Shown here: one piece after another, positions 22,226 to 34,752 of the stretch
How positions within the stretch are numbered: position 1 is the stretch's first letter
How the letters are laid out: the number at the start of each line of letters is the position of its first letter
Program-made: the position numbers and the translations under genes
NCBI RefSeq assembly: GCF_040939455.1
Contig: NC_134119.1
Location: 2,740,501 to 2,804,500 of the forward strand
From: Microcebus murinus
Lineage: Eukaryota; Chordata; Mammalia; Primates; Cheirogaleidae
DNA: 64,000 nt
Direction: 5' to 3'
The notes under the pieces: generated by a model
The model's input: the letters and a program-made list of their open reading frames with translations, nothing else
Told to the model about the DNA's origin: nothing
Database searches by the model: none

Positions 22226-22565
22226 CAGTACATGTGTAAGTCTATTCTCCTCTTTATTCCCTTGAATTTTAAACCTAATTTAACTTCTAGCTCATTATAG
22301 CTTATTAACTCATTCATGCACAGAAACAAAATGATGGAAGGGAAATCGCACCAGAAAAGATTTTAGTGGCTAAAATTCTACACATAAGGAGCTATTAGGG
22401 GGCATCAAACCTAACCTAACATTTCATTCTTTTAATGAGATTTCTTGCTGAATTTGGATAGCACAAAGTCAAGCAAGAAATTTTATTTTCGCGAAAACCC
22501 ATTTCTGATGCATGACATTAATACGAGGCTAAATAAACGCAGCGCCACCAGGAAATGAATCCGAA
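22226..22565. promoter_or_regulatory. Candidate conserved non-coding element with E2F-like palindrome
   Basis: Repeat-free AT-rich sequence contains a perfect 12-bp palindrome, ttttcgcgaaaa, at 22486-22497 that satisfies the E2F consensus on both strands. It is a rare CpG pair in AT-rich surroundings. TAAT-type cores are frequent nearby. The function is inferred. Confidence 0.3.
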
Positions 22566-23455
22566 TTTGAAGTCCGAAAGGGCAGTCCTATTTCTTGAAT
22601 ATTCTGAATGTCAACTTTTTGATGGGAAAAATAATACAATAGCGGTGGCTGCATACGTAGATCCAATCTGGGGGTCTTTGGCGGGTGGTCCGGAGTTCAA
22701 TCTGCTGAGTCCGTGTGTTTCCTGTTCCGCAGTATCTAGTGGCATTTATTATGTCCTCCTGAAACTGCAGCTCGTGAAGGCGTTGGGAAGGTCACGGTTT
22801 CCCAGTTATGTTTTTAAAAAGAGGATACGCTAATGTGTGTTCTCCAGAGAAGGGTGATCTTTCACGTGCACTTGTTTCTGAGGTTGGAAGGCATCTTGTT
22901 CAGGTTCTCTGGAAGCCGCTGTTCCTCCCGGGGCCTCCTGGAGCAGGAGGTCCCTGCACACCTGTACCCAGGGCCGGCTTTGTTCCCACCCCCGTCTGTC
23001 CCAGGAAAATAGCACGAGGCTCGGAATGGCCGGGTCCTCCGAAGACTCTCCTCTGAACACGGCCGCACAAAAGCCTCCCGCCACGGAGGATGACGGAAGG
23101 GCATGTAAATCAGTCCCTTAAAACCCTTGCTTGAAAAATAAATCATTTATCTTCTTTTAAAGTATTGTAGTCCTATGGCATTATTTAGCCTGCTCTAAAA
23201 AAGAGAACTCTCGCCTTGAGCTTTCCTGTAACCAGAAATGTCACTATTTATTTTATATCTTAGAATTCTGGCGAGATGATATTTTTACACACTGGTCATT
23301 TTGGTTTTAATTGTTAGTGAGGTTTTTTTTTTTTTTTTTTTCTCCGTGTGGAGGACGGTGACCATCTGTCCTTTGGTTTCACAGAAAACGGAATAGAAAA
23401 TGCAGGGCTTCACTTTGCACAGGCTGGATTTCTTCTTAAAAAGAAAAAAGTTTTC
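22566..23455. other. Unassigned unique sequence with poly(T) tract
   Basis: A T19 run lies at 23323-23341 with no attached Alu or L1, so it is either a simple homopolymer or the tail of an unrecognised antisense retrocopy. No gene was recognised. Confidence 0.45.
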
Positions 23456-23459
23456 TAAA

Positions 23460-24275
23460 GTGAAGCTTTCCACCGCCGGCTGGGCAGAGAGGACAGGTGG
23501 CACTGGTGGAGGAGGTGCCGGTGGGGACAGGACGGTGGCCAGCAGGTGGCCAGAAGTCCCCTAGGAAACGTGGGCCTGGAGCACCTGTCATGCAGGACGG
23601 GGGTAAGGACGGGGCCAGGGGTGCAGAGCGCAGGACGAAGGTGTGCGCTCGGGCAGAGGGCGGGGTCCCGGACAGCCTGTCCCCGGGGCGGGGGTGGGGG
23701 GCAGGTGGGAGCCCCGAGCCAGCCAGGTGGAACATGGGAAGGGCCCGGGATTCGGAGCCAGGTGGCCCGGGCCGAGTATGCCCCAGAGGGTTTTACAAGA
23801 TACCCTCGGAGCCGCCAACAGAACGTCAGAATGGAGAAGTCAGGGCCTGAGATTTCAGGAGTGTCCTATCCCAGCCCGGGGCAGTAAGTATTTCAGACGT
23901 CCTCGCTCTGTTCCGCCGGCCGGCCCTGCTTCCTCCCTGCCTCCCTCCTCTGCCGGCCGCCGGCCTCGCCCGGGCTTCAGTCGGACTGTCCTGGTGGCTT
24001 CCGTCCCTTCCACGGCGAGTCCCTGACCTCCTTTTCTTCCCGAACGTATCCTCTCATTCTTTCCTCCCCGCCACTCGATCTCTAATGTTTTCATTCCTGA
24101 TTTTAAAATGACGGCGCCCTGGCGGGGCCTCTTGCTGCCTTTCGGCCGCTGGCGCCTTCCCCGTTCGCCGTTGTCCTGAACGTGTCCCCCGGTCAGCTGA
24201 GGACAGACCCTCCCGCCGGGCGCTGGGTCTCATCCCCGTCAGGCTCTCCGCTGCTCCGTTCCGTCCTTCCTTCCC
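23460..24275. promoter_or_regulatory. CpG-rich block, possible CpG island
   Basis: CpG dinucleotides are frequent throughout, most densely at 23900-24010 and 24110-24240. A CTCF-like string (ccagcaggtggcc) lies at about 23529-23541. Long overlapping open frames here are a by-product of GC content. No TATA box, initiator or spliced frame was identified. Confidence 0.35.
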
Positions 24276-24900
24276 TTTCATGTCCTCCGTGTTTCCCTCT
24301 CCAGTGTACTGCTCCCAGCAGCGCTAAACATGTGTCTGCCATTTGAAAGAACAACTAAATAGAAAGAAGTGGGGTTTCACGTCTTCCTGCAGGGCTCGCC
24401 CCACATCCTGCTTGGCCTCGTGGTGCTAGCAGGACTTCTTGGCACGTCCACCCTGCTTTTCCTCTTCCGCGTAGACGCGTCCACATCCGCTTCCCACCTG
24501 TCTGCTCTTGGACCCCCTCGCAGTGTCCCCAGGACAGCCGTCTCCGGGAGACCGCTCCCGGCACGGCACGCACATTGGGGCTGTAACGCCGCCGCGCACA
24601 CGTCTTCCCTCCAGCTTACTCTCCTCCCCAGAGTCAGCGCAGCTGCTCGCGCCTTTTACCTTAAACCCCTGTCTTTCCTTCCGTGTTCCGACGCCGCCCT
24701 CCTGGTTTCCCTCCTTTCCCTCGTCCTTTCTCATTTCCGTTCCACTCTCTCTTCCTTCATTCTCATTAATTGCTTGTTGTCAACTGGCGTCGGGGGCGGG
24801 GCTGCCTTTCCTTCCGGTTTGCATTTCTCCCGGAGCACCTGGGAGTTTCCTGCACGGAACTCACCAGCTTTGCGACTCGTCGCAGCGATCCCCAACCTGC
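24276..24900. other. Unassigned GC- and pyrimidine-rich sequence
   Basis: Plus-strand pyrimidine-rich stretches (for example 24670-24760) and CpG-rich patches are present. No repeat or gene was recognised. Confidence 0.45.
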
Positions 24901-24904
24901 CTCA

Positions 24905-25031
24905 CCCTCCAGCGCAAACTCCCTGACGGCCGAGACCATGTTCCCCCCCAGAATCTGACACGTTTCATGGTATACCATAGGCATCCAATAAATGTTTTCT
25001 AAATGTAAAAAAAATAAAATAAAATAAAATG
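24905..25031 (+). repeat. L2-like 3' end with poly(A) signal and A-rich tail
   Basis: 'gcaaactccctgacggccgagaccatgtt' followed by 'caataaatgttttctaaatg' resembles the L2 3' end. It runs into an A-rich tail with several aaaat units (about 25003-25030). The AATAAA followed some 15 nt later by an A-tail would also fit the 3' end of a retrocopied transcript. Confidence 0.45.
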
Positions 25032-25124
25032 CAGACAGTGTCCTCCTGCAGGCTTCCAGCGTTCCTCTCCCGTCTCCAGGTCTGGGGACTGGCATGTCCC
25101 TTGTCTAGTCAGAAACACCCTTCT

Positions 25125-25252
25125 TCACCTGGCTTCTCCCTCACCTGGCTTCTCCCTCACCTGGCTTCTCCCTCACCTGGCTTCTCCCTCACCTGGCTTC
25201 TCCCTCACCTGGCTTCTCCCTCACCTGGCTTCTCCCTCACCTGGCTTCTTCT
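25125..25252. repeat. 16-bp minisatellite, eight units
   Basis: Eight units of tcacctggcttctccc occur at exact 16-bp spacing. The first seven are identical and the last diverges at its end. Near-perfect identity implies recent expansion and probable length polymorphism. Confidence 0.97.
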
Positions 25253-27695
25253 CCATCGTCCCAGGGTTCTGTGACGCCCAGGCACGACCTTTCCCTGTGG
25301 CCGCATGATCTCGGGGAGTCACCCGAGAGCACCAACCCATCACTAAGTGTGAAAGGACGGGGTGAGGAGTCAAGGCAGCCGCCCCCGGCCAGTGCAGGGG
25401 TCCGTGATTAAATCCTGCTTACTGACATCACATGCTCGTGACAAACTTTCTCAAATGGATCATACGCACATGACCCGCACCCAGACCAAGAACCACACCC
25501 CAAAAGCTCCCCTCACCCCCTGTGCTGCATTCTAATCACGCGGGTGCCCCATCCCGGTTCAGGCTGACACCTGCAGACTCCCAGGGTGCTCTGCCCCCAG
25601 GACGGCAGCAGGACAGCCAGGCTGAGAGGCTGGGCCCGCTGGGGTCTAAGGGGAGCCTCTTCCCCACCCCTGAGTCTGTCATGGCATCCTCCCCTCCATT
25701 TCGAAGCTCTGGCTCCAGAGCCAGGTCCGCGAGGCTGAGCCCTCAAGTGGAGAGGAGGGAAGCCGGGAACTCGTCGCGCCCAGCCGCACAAAGCCGGGGA
25801 CTTGAGAACGACTTTTCCTCCTGGCTCCAAATTGCTCCCGACAAAGCTCACTGCAGCTGTCCCTAAGCCGGCAAGCAGACTCTCCCAATCCTCCCGCATG
25901 GGATTATGGGCTGGTGAGTTAGCCCTGCGTGTTCACATTCAAGAGCGAAGCCCGAGGTGTTGGTGTTGCTGGCTGTCTCCCCACCAAGCGAAAGGAGACC
26001 AAGAGCCGGAGCTCAGCATCGCCGAGGCGGAGAGCCACGCCCACACGTCGTGCAGCCCCGTGGGAGCGACGGGCTCCGTCGTGCAGCTGCCGTGGTCCGG
26101 GGATGCTTCAGAAACTCTGAAAGGCACTCGGATTGCGAGTAAACAGGCTGCACTGGGGGAAGGTTGCTTTGTTCTCCAGGTCAAGGTAACTGTCACCAGG
26201 TACTTTTGTTCTTCATGGAAAGGATTGTCACTGCCATGGTTCGTACAAGCCGCTGTGTGTGCGATTAGCTCAAAGGCACCTGCCGGTCTCACGGCCTGTT
26301 GGGGGGAGAGAGCTTCCCCAGGGACTCGATGTGTGCGTGAACCTAGCTCCCGAGGCTAGTATTGGCATAGGGGAAATGTGGGCAGTGAGTTGCAGACACG
26401 AACATCTTTCTAGTCAATCCCACAAAAACGTGCACTGAACATCCCCGCGGCGCCCAGCCCTGCGGGGCGGGACTGGAAGGGGAGCGGGAGCTCGGGCCGC
26501 CGCCTGCGGAGCGGCACGCTCTGAAGATGCAGAGGGATGAAAGACGGAGAGGAAAAGGCGCCCGAGGCTCAGATCACAGATTCTGGCAACAACCGAACAA
26601 GCTCAGACTTGGCCGAGGAAGGCTCGACACAGCCACGGGAAGTCATCTGGGCACGGGCACCCACCGCCCCTCTTCTTTGGCTGGAATAAACAAGACGGCG
26701 CTGTCAGAGGCTCCGTTGTTTTTTGAACGTGAGAGATCTGGAGTGCGGGGCAGAGCCTGTGTCAGGGACGACGCCAGGGCTTTCTGGGAGCCCTTGGGTT
26801 CTGAGCCATGGAACTACCCACGTGGATCCGCTCTGTGGCCGCCCAGGCCCTGCAAGGCGCACTAAGCCACGGAAACCCGCTGTGCTCTGCAAGACGGGCA
26901 GCTGCCCTCCACCCCGTGCAACGCAGCGTGCTGCGTGGGATTCGCACCCGTGCAGCCCCACACAAGGCGTAATTCCCGCAAGCAGTGAATGCGTTCTCTT
27001 ACCATACAGCACAAGATATAAATCAAGAAAATCTTACATAAAGAAAAATATAAATAAACCGGTGTGTTTCGAAGCAAAAACTGTACCAGGTGAAGTAAAA
27101 CAGGCAAGGGAGGCGCTGTTCAAGGCTATTGCAACCGGTGAGGGAGGCCAGAACTCAGTCTGGGCCCAACCCAACCGAAACCAGGGGCAGGAGGGCCTTC
27201 CGCACCGGGAAAGAGTGAGCGGGAAAGTGCTAGGGTGTGGCGGGGGCGGTGTGGATCCATGGGATATGGGCACCTTATTCCCCAGTTTGCAAATGCTGCT
27301 CTCTGAGGCTGGACCGTCTGTGTCTGCTGCTTGGAGCTCACCGAAGTCGGGCGCTAGGCTCCTACTCTCCCACCAGTCTGAGGGGCAGAGGAGAGGCGGA
27401 CGCTGTCTTTCCCGAAGATAGCATTTCCAAGGGATGGCTCCCAGGTCCTTGAGAAAGACATTCCTGGGTGGGAAAACCAGCCGGAGCCTTTTAAAAAGAT
27501 TTACATCTCAACGAGGCAGAGGAAGAATTCCCATTACAAGTTCTCCAGAGTAGATGCTCTGTGGGGAAAGGGAGGTCAGGGGCTGGAGGCTGGGAGAAGC
27601 CCGGCTAACCTCTCCCGGGGCTGAGGGGAGGGCGGGCCCTGTCGGTCAGGGGCTGAGAAACCCCGTGCCTGACACAGGGACTCTTCCCGCAAAGT
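25253..27695. other. Unassigned largely unique sequence
   Basis: No gene or confident repeat was recognised. The longest frame (26723-27421, 232 codons, plus strand) has no domain and is overlapped by minus-strand frames. A CpG-rich patch lies at 26440-26560. Confidence 0.4.
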
Positions 27696-27965
27696 ACTTG
27701 CCCCGGTGTAATGACATACGTCAGAAATGCTCCTTCAAAAAATTACCTTACCAAAATGTTTAATTTTCTGACAACCCCCTGAAAAACTGAGTGGAGATAA
27801 AAGCCCTTCGTTTCCAGAGACTTGATTAATGCTGCACACGCGGCCAAGCAAAGTGGCCCAGACATTGCCACCAGTGGCGGGTATTGCATATTTCAAATTT
27901 CAAAATATTTCTAAAGGTTGCTGAACTGTATTAAACAGAATGAATAAATAAGCATCGCCTTTGCA
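27696..27965. promoter_or_regulatory. Candidate conserved non-coding element
   Basis: AT-rich, repeat-free sequence has homeodomain-like and other short AT motifs (cttgattaatgc, gcatatttcaaatttc, gaataaataa). It stands out from the GC-rich surroundings. The assignment rests on composition only. Confidence 0.25.
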
Positions 27966-28514
27966 GCTCAGACTCGGACCCGGAGACCTCCGAGCATTAT
28001 CAGTATTTAGCATTTATGGTCTCTGGGCTTTCTGCTCAGCAATTCCTAGTTCCTGCAAGCAAGACTCACTCCCTCCTGACCCACAAGGACAAGGCCAGCC
28101 TGGCCCTGCTTCCGAGATCTGCGTGCAGCCGCGGGAGGGGAGCGTTCTTTTCTGAAGTCACCAGACAGAAAGAGCAGCGAGAGCGGATTTGGGCAAGACA
28201 GCACGTCCTTTGTCGTTAGGACCCTGGTAACTCAGTGTCAGTCGGGATAACTAGGTCCTGTCCCGGGAGCTGCAGGCAGAGCCACCCACGCTGTGGAGGG
28301 CCCAGTGCACAGAAATTTTGTTTGGTCCATCTCAGTATTTTCAAAATTAGGAAATTTTACAGAGATATCCGGATTTCCAGTTTCTTTTTGGAACGATAGT
28401 CTTTTGCCACACGGAGCAGAAAAGCGCGCACCTCGTGGTCTCCTGCAATGCCCACGGTCCTCAGATATCCCCCATGCCTGCCTCGCCGCACAAAGCTGCC
28501 GCTTGTTTGCGTGA

Positions 28515-28655
28515 TAAGCAACCCTAATTCAACAGCGTGAAACAGCACCCGTCATTTATTATTGTCGTCATTATTACTGTTGTTGTTGATATTTCTCACC
28601 GTCCTGGGGGCGGCTGGAGCCAGCGGGGTGTTCCTGACTTGAGGTGTCCCACTCC
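28515..28655 (-). repeat. MLT1-type LTR fragment, antisense
   Basis: 'caacagcgtgaaacagcacccgtcatttatta' followed by 'atttctcaccgtcctgggggcggctgg' follows the complement of an MLT1-type 3' LTR end. A small ATT/GTT low-complexity patch sits in the middle. Confidence 0.45.
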
Positions 28656-29795
28656 GTGGCAGGCACGCAGTGGCCGGGGGTGGAGCAATCTCAAAGCTTC
28701 CCCACTTACACGTAACGACAGGCACTTGCGCTCAGCGGGAACCCGGGCAAAGCCTCTCTGCTGGAACATCGGCCCTGGGAAGCTGCAGGGGCCGGGGCTG
28801 TCCCCGGCGGCAGGTTGGTTCCCAGGGCGGGCGTCCTCAGTTGGAGCCAAGCATGCCACATAAACCTCCCCGATGCGGCCTCGAACCCTCTGTGGTCACG
28901 GTTGGTATACAAGAAGAAAGGCGCCAGGCTCCTCAGCCCTTTGTTCTTCTGCTAGTAGCCCCAAACTCTCGCAGGTCCCACCTGCCACCGAGTCCCGAAG
29001 CCAGCGCTGCCCCTGTTTGCTTGCCTCTGGCAGCACCAGCTCCTCTCTGTCACCAGTTCCCGCCCAGGTACCCCTCGCCGCCTAGCAAACAGCCACAGGT
29101 TTGGCGAGGTGCCACGCCCGCAGCCACGTGCTACGACGCTCTCTCTCGGCTGCCGAGGGCGACCTGGCTAGGCCAGGCGGTTCTCACTCGGGTTTTGCGC
29201 GGGTCCCCGTCCTGCAGCTCCTCCTCGCACACACCGGGGGCCAACACGGGGGCCAGGTGGTGGCACGCCCCTGTTAAAGGGAGCTTGTAGTGTTTTCCAA
29301 AGCAAATAATCATTTCCAGTTGTCTTGGGATAACCTGGATTGTCATGTGTTGGCCAGGGTAGACCTTCCTGAATGGCAAAACCAAAATATATCTTTTTGG
29401 TAGACTTGGAATCATCCAGGCTAGATCGAATTCCTCACCCCGTCGTCAACTCAGCGTGCAACCTGGAACGCAGCAGACCACCCCAAGCCCCTGCACAGGT
29501 CGCCCACTGTGCCGCCGTTAACGAGGCGAGGCTGACAGTCATTGCCGGGGTCCCTCCTGCGTGCGCCCCCATTCTGGGATTTGTACGATAACTAGTTTGG
29601 GGTAAGACGCTGTGCATTGGCTGCCGTAAGCATGCATTTCTGAACAACATAGCAAAACATCTACTGTATGTCACATGCCGTTTTACTTTGAAACAACGTA
29701 TTGCCGGTGCACTTGCTGAAAGGAGAAGTTGTGAAAGCCAACAACTCCGACACAAGGTAAAACCGAGATACGTGTTTTATCCGCATTTCGGATAA
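28656..29795. other. Unassigned unique sequence
   Basis: GC-rich to about 29280, then neutral. A 206-residue frame at 28670-29290 has no recognised domain and is shadowed on the minus strand. No RNA gene or repeat was recognised. Confidence 0.45.
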
Positions 29796-29799
29796 AATG

Positions 29800-32700
29800 A
29801 TGATGATGATAGAAAAATGAAATATATAAAGAGATCCACATAGAGCTTCTAGAGATGAAGAATAACAAAGAAAGGCACACACAGAAACAAAGGTAAGGAT
29901 GGTCCCAGTCTTCTCACCAAAGGATGACACCTGAGAAGGTAGTCGATGGCCATGCCACTGAGGGAAAACGCAAGACAAATCTGTCAACCCGCAATTCCAC
30001 CCTGAGCAAAACTGACTTTCAAAAATGAAGGGGAAATAGAGACACTTTCATGTATAACAAGGCTGAAGGAATTCACCATGAGAAGACTTGATACAAGAAA
30101 TGTTAAAGTTCTTTAGATGGGAAGAAAATAATAGGTAGAAATATGCATTTACACAAAGGAATGAAGAGCACAAGAAATGATAAATATGTGAGCAAATATA
30201 CAATATTTGCTTATTAGTTAAATCTTTTAAAAGGATAATTATCTACTTAAACAAAAGTAATAACAATGTAGAATGGTGTTTACAACTTACACTGAAAAAA
30301 AAAAGTAAGACATTAACACAAAGGCCCACGGAAGAGAAATGGAAATATTCCATTATAATATGCTGTCCGTGAAGAAGTACCATATTACTTAAAGGTAGAC
30401 TTGATAAATTAAATTTGTATAATATAAATGCAAAAAGAAATACAAAGCAAAGATTTATATGTAATAAGCCTTCAAAGGAAGTAAATTGTATCATCAAAAC
30501 ATATTCAATCCAAAAGAAGGCAGGGCAAGAAGGAAAAAAAATGAGATAAAAGATGGGATAAATAGGAAAAAAAGAGGATAGTAAATTTAAGCTTTACCTC
30601 ATCAATAATCACAGTAAATATAAATAGTCTACAGACACAAATAAAAGGTAGAGATGTCATATTTTATTTCAGCATGGTACAATTCATTCATGTAATGAGA
30701 ATACTTGTACCTCCTAATATTTTGAAATAAAAATTATTTTTTAAAAAAGTAATATCCAACTGTATGTTGCCTAGGAAGAAAAACCACTTTAAATCTACAG
30801 ACACAAGTAAGTTTAAAGAAAATAATGGAGAAGATATGTCATGCCAAAAGAAAATTGGAGTGTCTATATTAATATCAAAAAATAGATATCCAAGCAAAGA
30901 ATATTACCAAGAACAAAGATCGTTTAATAATGGCAAAGGGTTTAATTCATTAAAAAGTCATCATTCTAAAACTTTGTGCCTTCAAATAATAGAACTTCAG
31001 AATACATAAAGTAAAAACTAAAAATAGTGTAAAGGAAAAACAGACAAACTCACAATTATATTCAGAGATTCCAATACCTCTCTCTCAATAATTGAAAGAG
31101 AAAGTACACAGAAAATCAATAAAGATAAAGAAACAGAAATAACCCAACCCATATGACCTAACGGGCATTTATAGAGCATTTTACCCAACAATAGCAGAAT
31201 ACATATTCTTTTTAAATTCACACAAAAAACGTACCAAGTTAGACCACAGTCTGAGGCATACAAAAAATGTATGTATATATTTTAAAAGAATTGAATAATA
31301 CAAAGTATATTATTTGACCACAATAGAAGTAAACTAAAACTCAATTATAAAAAGACATCTGGAACATCTTCGCATATTTAGAAATGAAACAAAGTACTTC
31401 TAAATTATCTATGTGTTTAAAAAATCCACAAAAGGGTAATCACAAGGTATTTTTACCTGAATGAAAATTAAAACACAACCTAACAAAATTGGTAGGATGC
31501 TGCTGAAGCAGGATTTAGGGACAAATTTATAGCCCTAAAAATAAATGCTTTTATTTGAGAAGACTAACATGACCGCAACAGCACCCACCTTAAGAAAGTA
31601 TAAAAAGAACTATTCATATCCAAAATAAACAGAAAAGGGAAATAATAAAACCAGAACCGAAATGAATCTAAAAATTAGAAAGATAGTAAAAAAAAAAAAT
31701 CAATGAAACCAAAATCTGTTTTTTTGAGATCAATAAAATGATAAAGCCATAGCCAGACTGAGCAAGAAGAAAAGAGTGAAGATACAAAGTATCAATACTG
31801 ATATCAAAATTGAGACAGGGTTATCACTACAGACCCTACATATATAATAATAAGGAATACTATGGACAACATTATGTCAATATATTTGACAAATTAGATG
31901 AAATGAACAATTTTTAAAAAAGAATCAAACTATAAAATCTTGCTCAGGAGAAAATAGATAACCTAAATAGCCACAATATCTTTAAAAGAAATTGAATTTT
32001 TATTTTAAAAGAAACTTCCAACAAAGAAACTCTAGGCCGAGAGGTCTTCACTGGTGCATAGCACAAAACACTTATTATTCATTCTACATAAATCATCCAG
32101 AAAATATAAGAGGAGGAGTTCATTCTCTAAGGCAGCATCATACTACAACAAAACCAGACAGAGACATTACAGACAAAACTATAGACCAAGATCTTTCATA
32201 AACATAGAAGTATAAATTCTTACTATTTTAGTAAATCAAATGCTACATTATACACAAAGGGTAATGCATCCTGGCTAAGTCAGCTCTATCCCAGGAAAGC
32301 AACAAAGACTTAATATTTAAGTATAAATCACATTAAAAGTCTAAAAATGAAAATCCATATGATTGTCTCAGTAGGTGGAGAAGCAACACTTGACATATCT
32401 AACATCATTCCTGATGACACTCCAGGCAAAGCAGGCATAGACGGGGCTTCTAATTTATAAAAGGTATCGATGAAACCTTATAGCTAACATATCTAATGAT
32501 GAAAAAATATGTGTTCCTCCTATAGTTAGGAAAAAGGCAAGGATATGAGCTCTTACTACTGTTATTACTATGTAGACAATCCCCCCCCAAGGAATCTGAA
32601 AAAATCTCCTAGAACTAGTACTTGAGTTCGACAGGGCTGCAGGATACAAAACTCAACAAGGAAAATCAATTTCATTTTCATGCACAAACGAGTGGAAACC

Positions 32701-34535
32701 TAAGCAAAAAACATGATGCCATGTGCAAATGCTTCAAAGAAAATAAAATACTTAGGTATAAATTCTAACAAAACATTTTCCATGATCTGTGTGCCAAAAA
32801 TTACAAAGTTTGATAAAAGACGGCAAAGATCTAAATAATTAGAGAGACCTGCGTGTTCATGGACTGGAAGACTCCGTGCGGTATTGATGCCATTTCTCCC
32901 CACGTTGATAACGCAGGTTTAACGTAACCTCTATCAAAATCCAAGCAGGTTGTTGCAGAGACAGACAAGCTTATCATAAACGTCATACAGAAAGGGAAAG
33001 GCTCTAGAACAGCTAAAATAATCTTGAACAAGAAGAAGGAGGAGCGAAGGAACCCCTCTTCCCTGCACTAACTCTCGCTCTGCAGCCGGGTGGGAACAGG
33101 GCCTGGCACTGGCGCGGCAGCGGACACGGACGGCAATACGCCGGCTGAGAATCCCGGAACAGAACGACGCAATTAAGCTCCATTGATTTTTGACAAACAT
33201 GTGAAAGTAATTCAACGAAGGAATGATAGTGTTTCCAAAAAATGGTGGTGGGATAATTAGACATCCATAATTGAAAATCCGAACCTCAACCTAAGTTTAA
33301 AATGTTATAAAAAAAATAACTCCAAATGGATGATGGAAACAAATATAAAACATAAAGCTATACAAATTTTTAGAAATATACATAGGTGAAAATCTTGGTG
33401 ATCTAGGGTTAGGGAAAAGAGTTGTTAGACTTCATGCTAAAAAGCATTTGGCGAACTTCATCAAAATGAATCATTTTGCTATGGAAAAGACTCTGTCAGG
33501 AAAATATTAATATAAAGACAAATTAGAGAACAAGTAACATATTTGAAAATTATATTTCCCACAAAAGGCTCATTTTTAAAATATATAAAGAATCTGTAAA
33601 ACTCAACATTTAAAAAAATCCAATTAAAAATTGGGCAAAAATCATGAACAGACATTTCAGTGAAGAGGAAACGTAGATGGGAAATAAGCACATAGACAGA
33701 TGCTCAACATCATTAGCCAATAGGAACGTGGAAATTAAAACCACACTGAGATACCACTACACACCTATCAACATGGCATAAATTTTTAAAATAATGATTA
33801 TACCAAATGCCGTGAAGATGCAGAGAATCTAAATTGCTCCTACATTGCTCGTGAGAATATAAAACGGTAGAGTTACTACGAAACAATAGCTTGAAAATTT
33901 CTTTTAAAACTAAAAATGGAATTACCAAAGACCCAGCAATTACACTCTTGGGCAATTATATCAGAGAAATGGAAACTCATGTTTATGCAAAACTTGTACA
34001 TGAATTTCACAGCAGCTTTATCTGAAAAAGCCCCAAACCTAGAAGCTACACAAACATCCCTCAGTGGGTGAATGGTTGAACTAACTGTGGCACATCCCTA
34101 CTGTGAAATAGTGACACTGTTCAGAAATAGAGAGGAATCGACCATGCCACAGCTTGGATGAACCACAGGCGATGCATGCTGAGTGTAAAAAGCCCATCTC
34201 AGATGGCTACATACTGTAAGATTCCATTTATATAATATTCTAGAAATAACAAATTTATAGAAATAGAGGCAAAAAATGTGGTTTCCGCGGTTTAAGGAGG
34301 TGATGGGCGCAGGTGGTAAGTGGGTGAGGGTGCAAAAGCCCTCAAGGGATCTCGCGGTGATGGAAACATTCAGCATCCTGGTTACGGCAACTGACGCCGG
34401 TGTCCGGCTGGGGTAAAGAACCATCGCTACGGATGGAACTCGGCAATGGCTACGCGGAATCCCTCCGCATTACTTCCTACAACTGCAAGCGGGCCTACGT
34501 TCATCTCAAAACATGAAGTTTAATTTAAAAACAAA
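29800..34535 (+). mobile_element. Long old L1M element, sense (~4.7 kb)
   Basis: Sequence collinear with mammalian L1M runs from the ORF1/ORF2 boundary region ('aaaaatgaaggggaaatagagac', 'acaagaaatgttaaag') through ORF2. ORF2 landmarks include 'ctcatcaataatcacagtaaatataaatag', 'ctctctcaataattg' and 'gaaattaaaaccacactgag'. It ends in a 3' UTR with 'ggatctcgcggtgatgg' and 'acttcctacaactgc'. Stops and indels break every frame, so it is inactive. A short secondary insertion lies near 30663-30747. Confidence 0.85.
30663..30747 (+). mobile_element. Very short 5'-truncated L1 tail inside the L1M
   Basis: About 85 bp interrupts the host L1 between 'gtagagatgtcat' and 'taatatccaactgtatg'. It contains 'acttgtacctcctaatattttgaaataaaaa', the typical terminal 3' UTR of a younger L1, plus an A/T-rich tail. 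No clean target duplication was identified. Confidence 0.6.
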
Positions 34536-34752
34536 TAGATATATTGGGCTTTATCAAACATAAGAACGTTTGTTCTTTGTGAGACACTATTAGGAATACA
34601 AACCGGGAATCACAGCCTGAGAGGAGGTATTTTCAAAACACGCATCTAACGAAGGACCTGTATCCAGAATGCATAAACAATACTTATAACTCAGTACTAA
34701 GATGTTTAAAAAAGAAATACAATACAAAAACAGGGCTTTCACCAAATAAGAT
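34536..34752 (+). mobile_element. L1M ORF2 segment, left of mariner
   Basis: 'gggctttatcaaacataagaacg', 'gtgagacactattagga' and 'aaggacctgtatccagaatgcataaa' follow ORF2 of an old L1. The element resumes at about 35373, after the mariner. Confidence 0.75.

Noticed and set aside
26723..27421. 232-codon plus-strand frame
   Set aside because: No recognisable domain, overlapping frames on the other strand, and no promoter or splice evidence.
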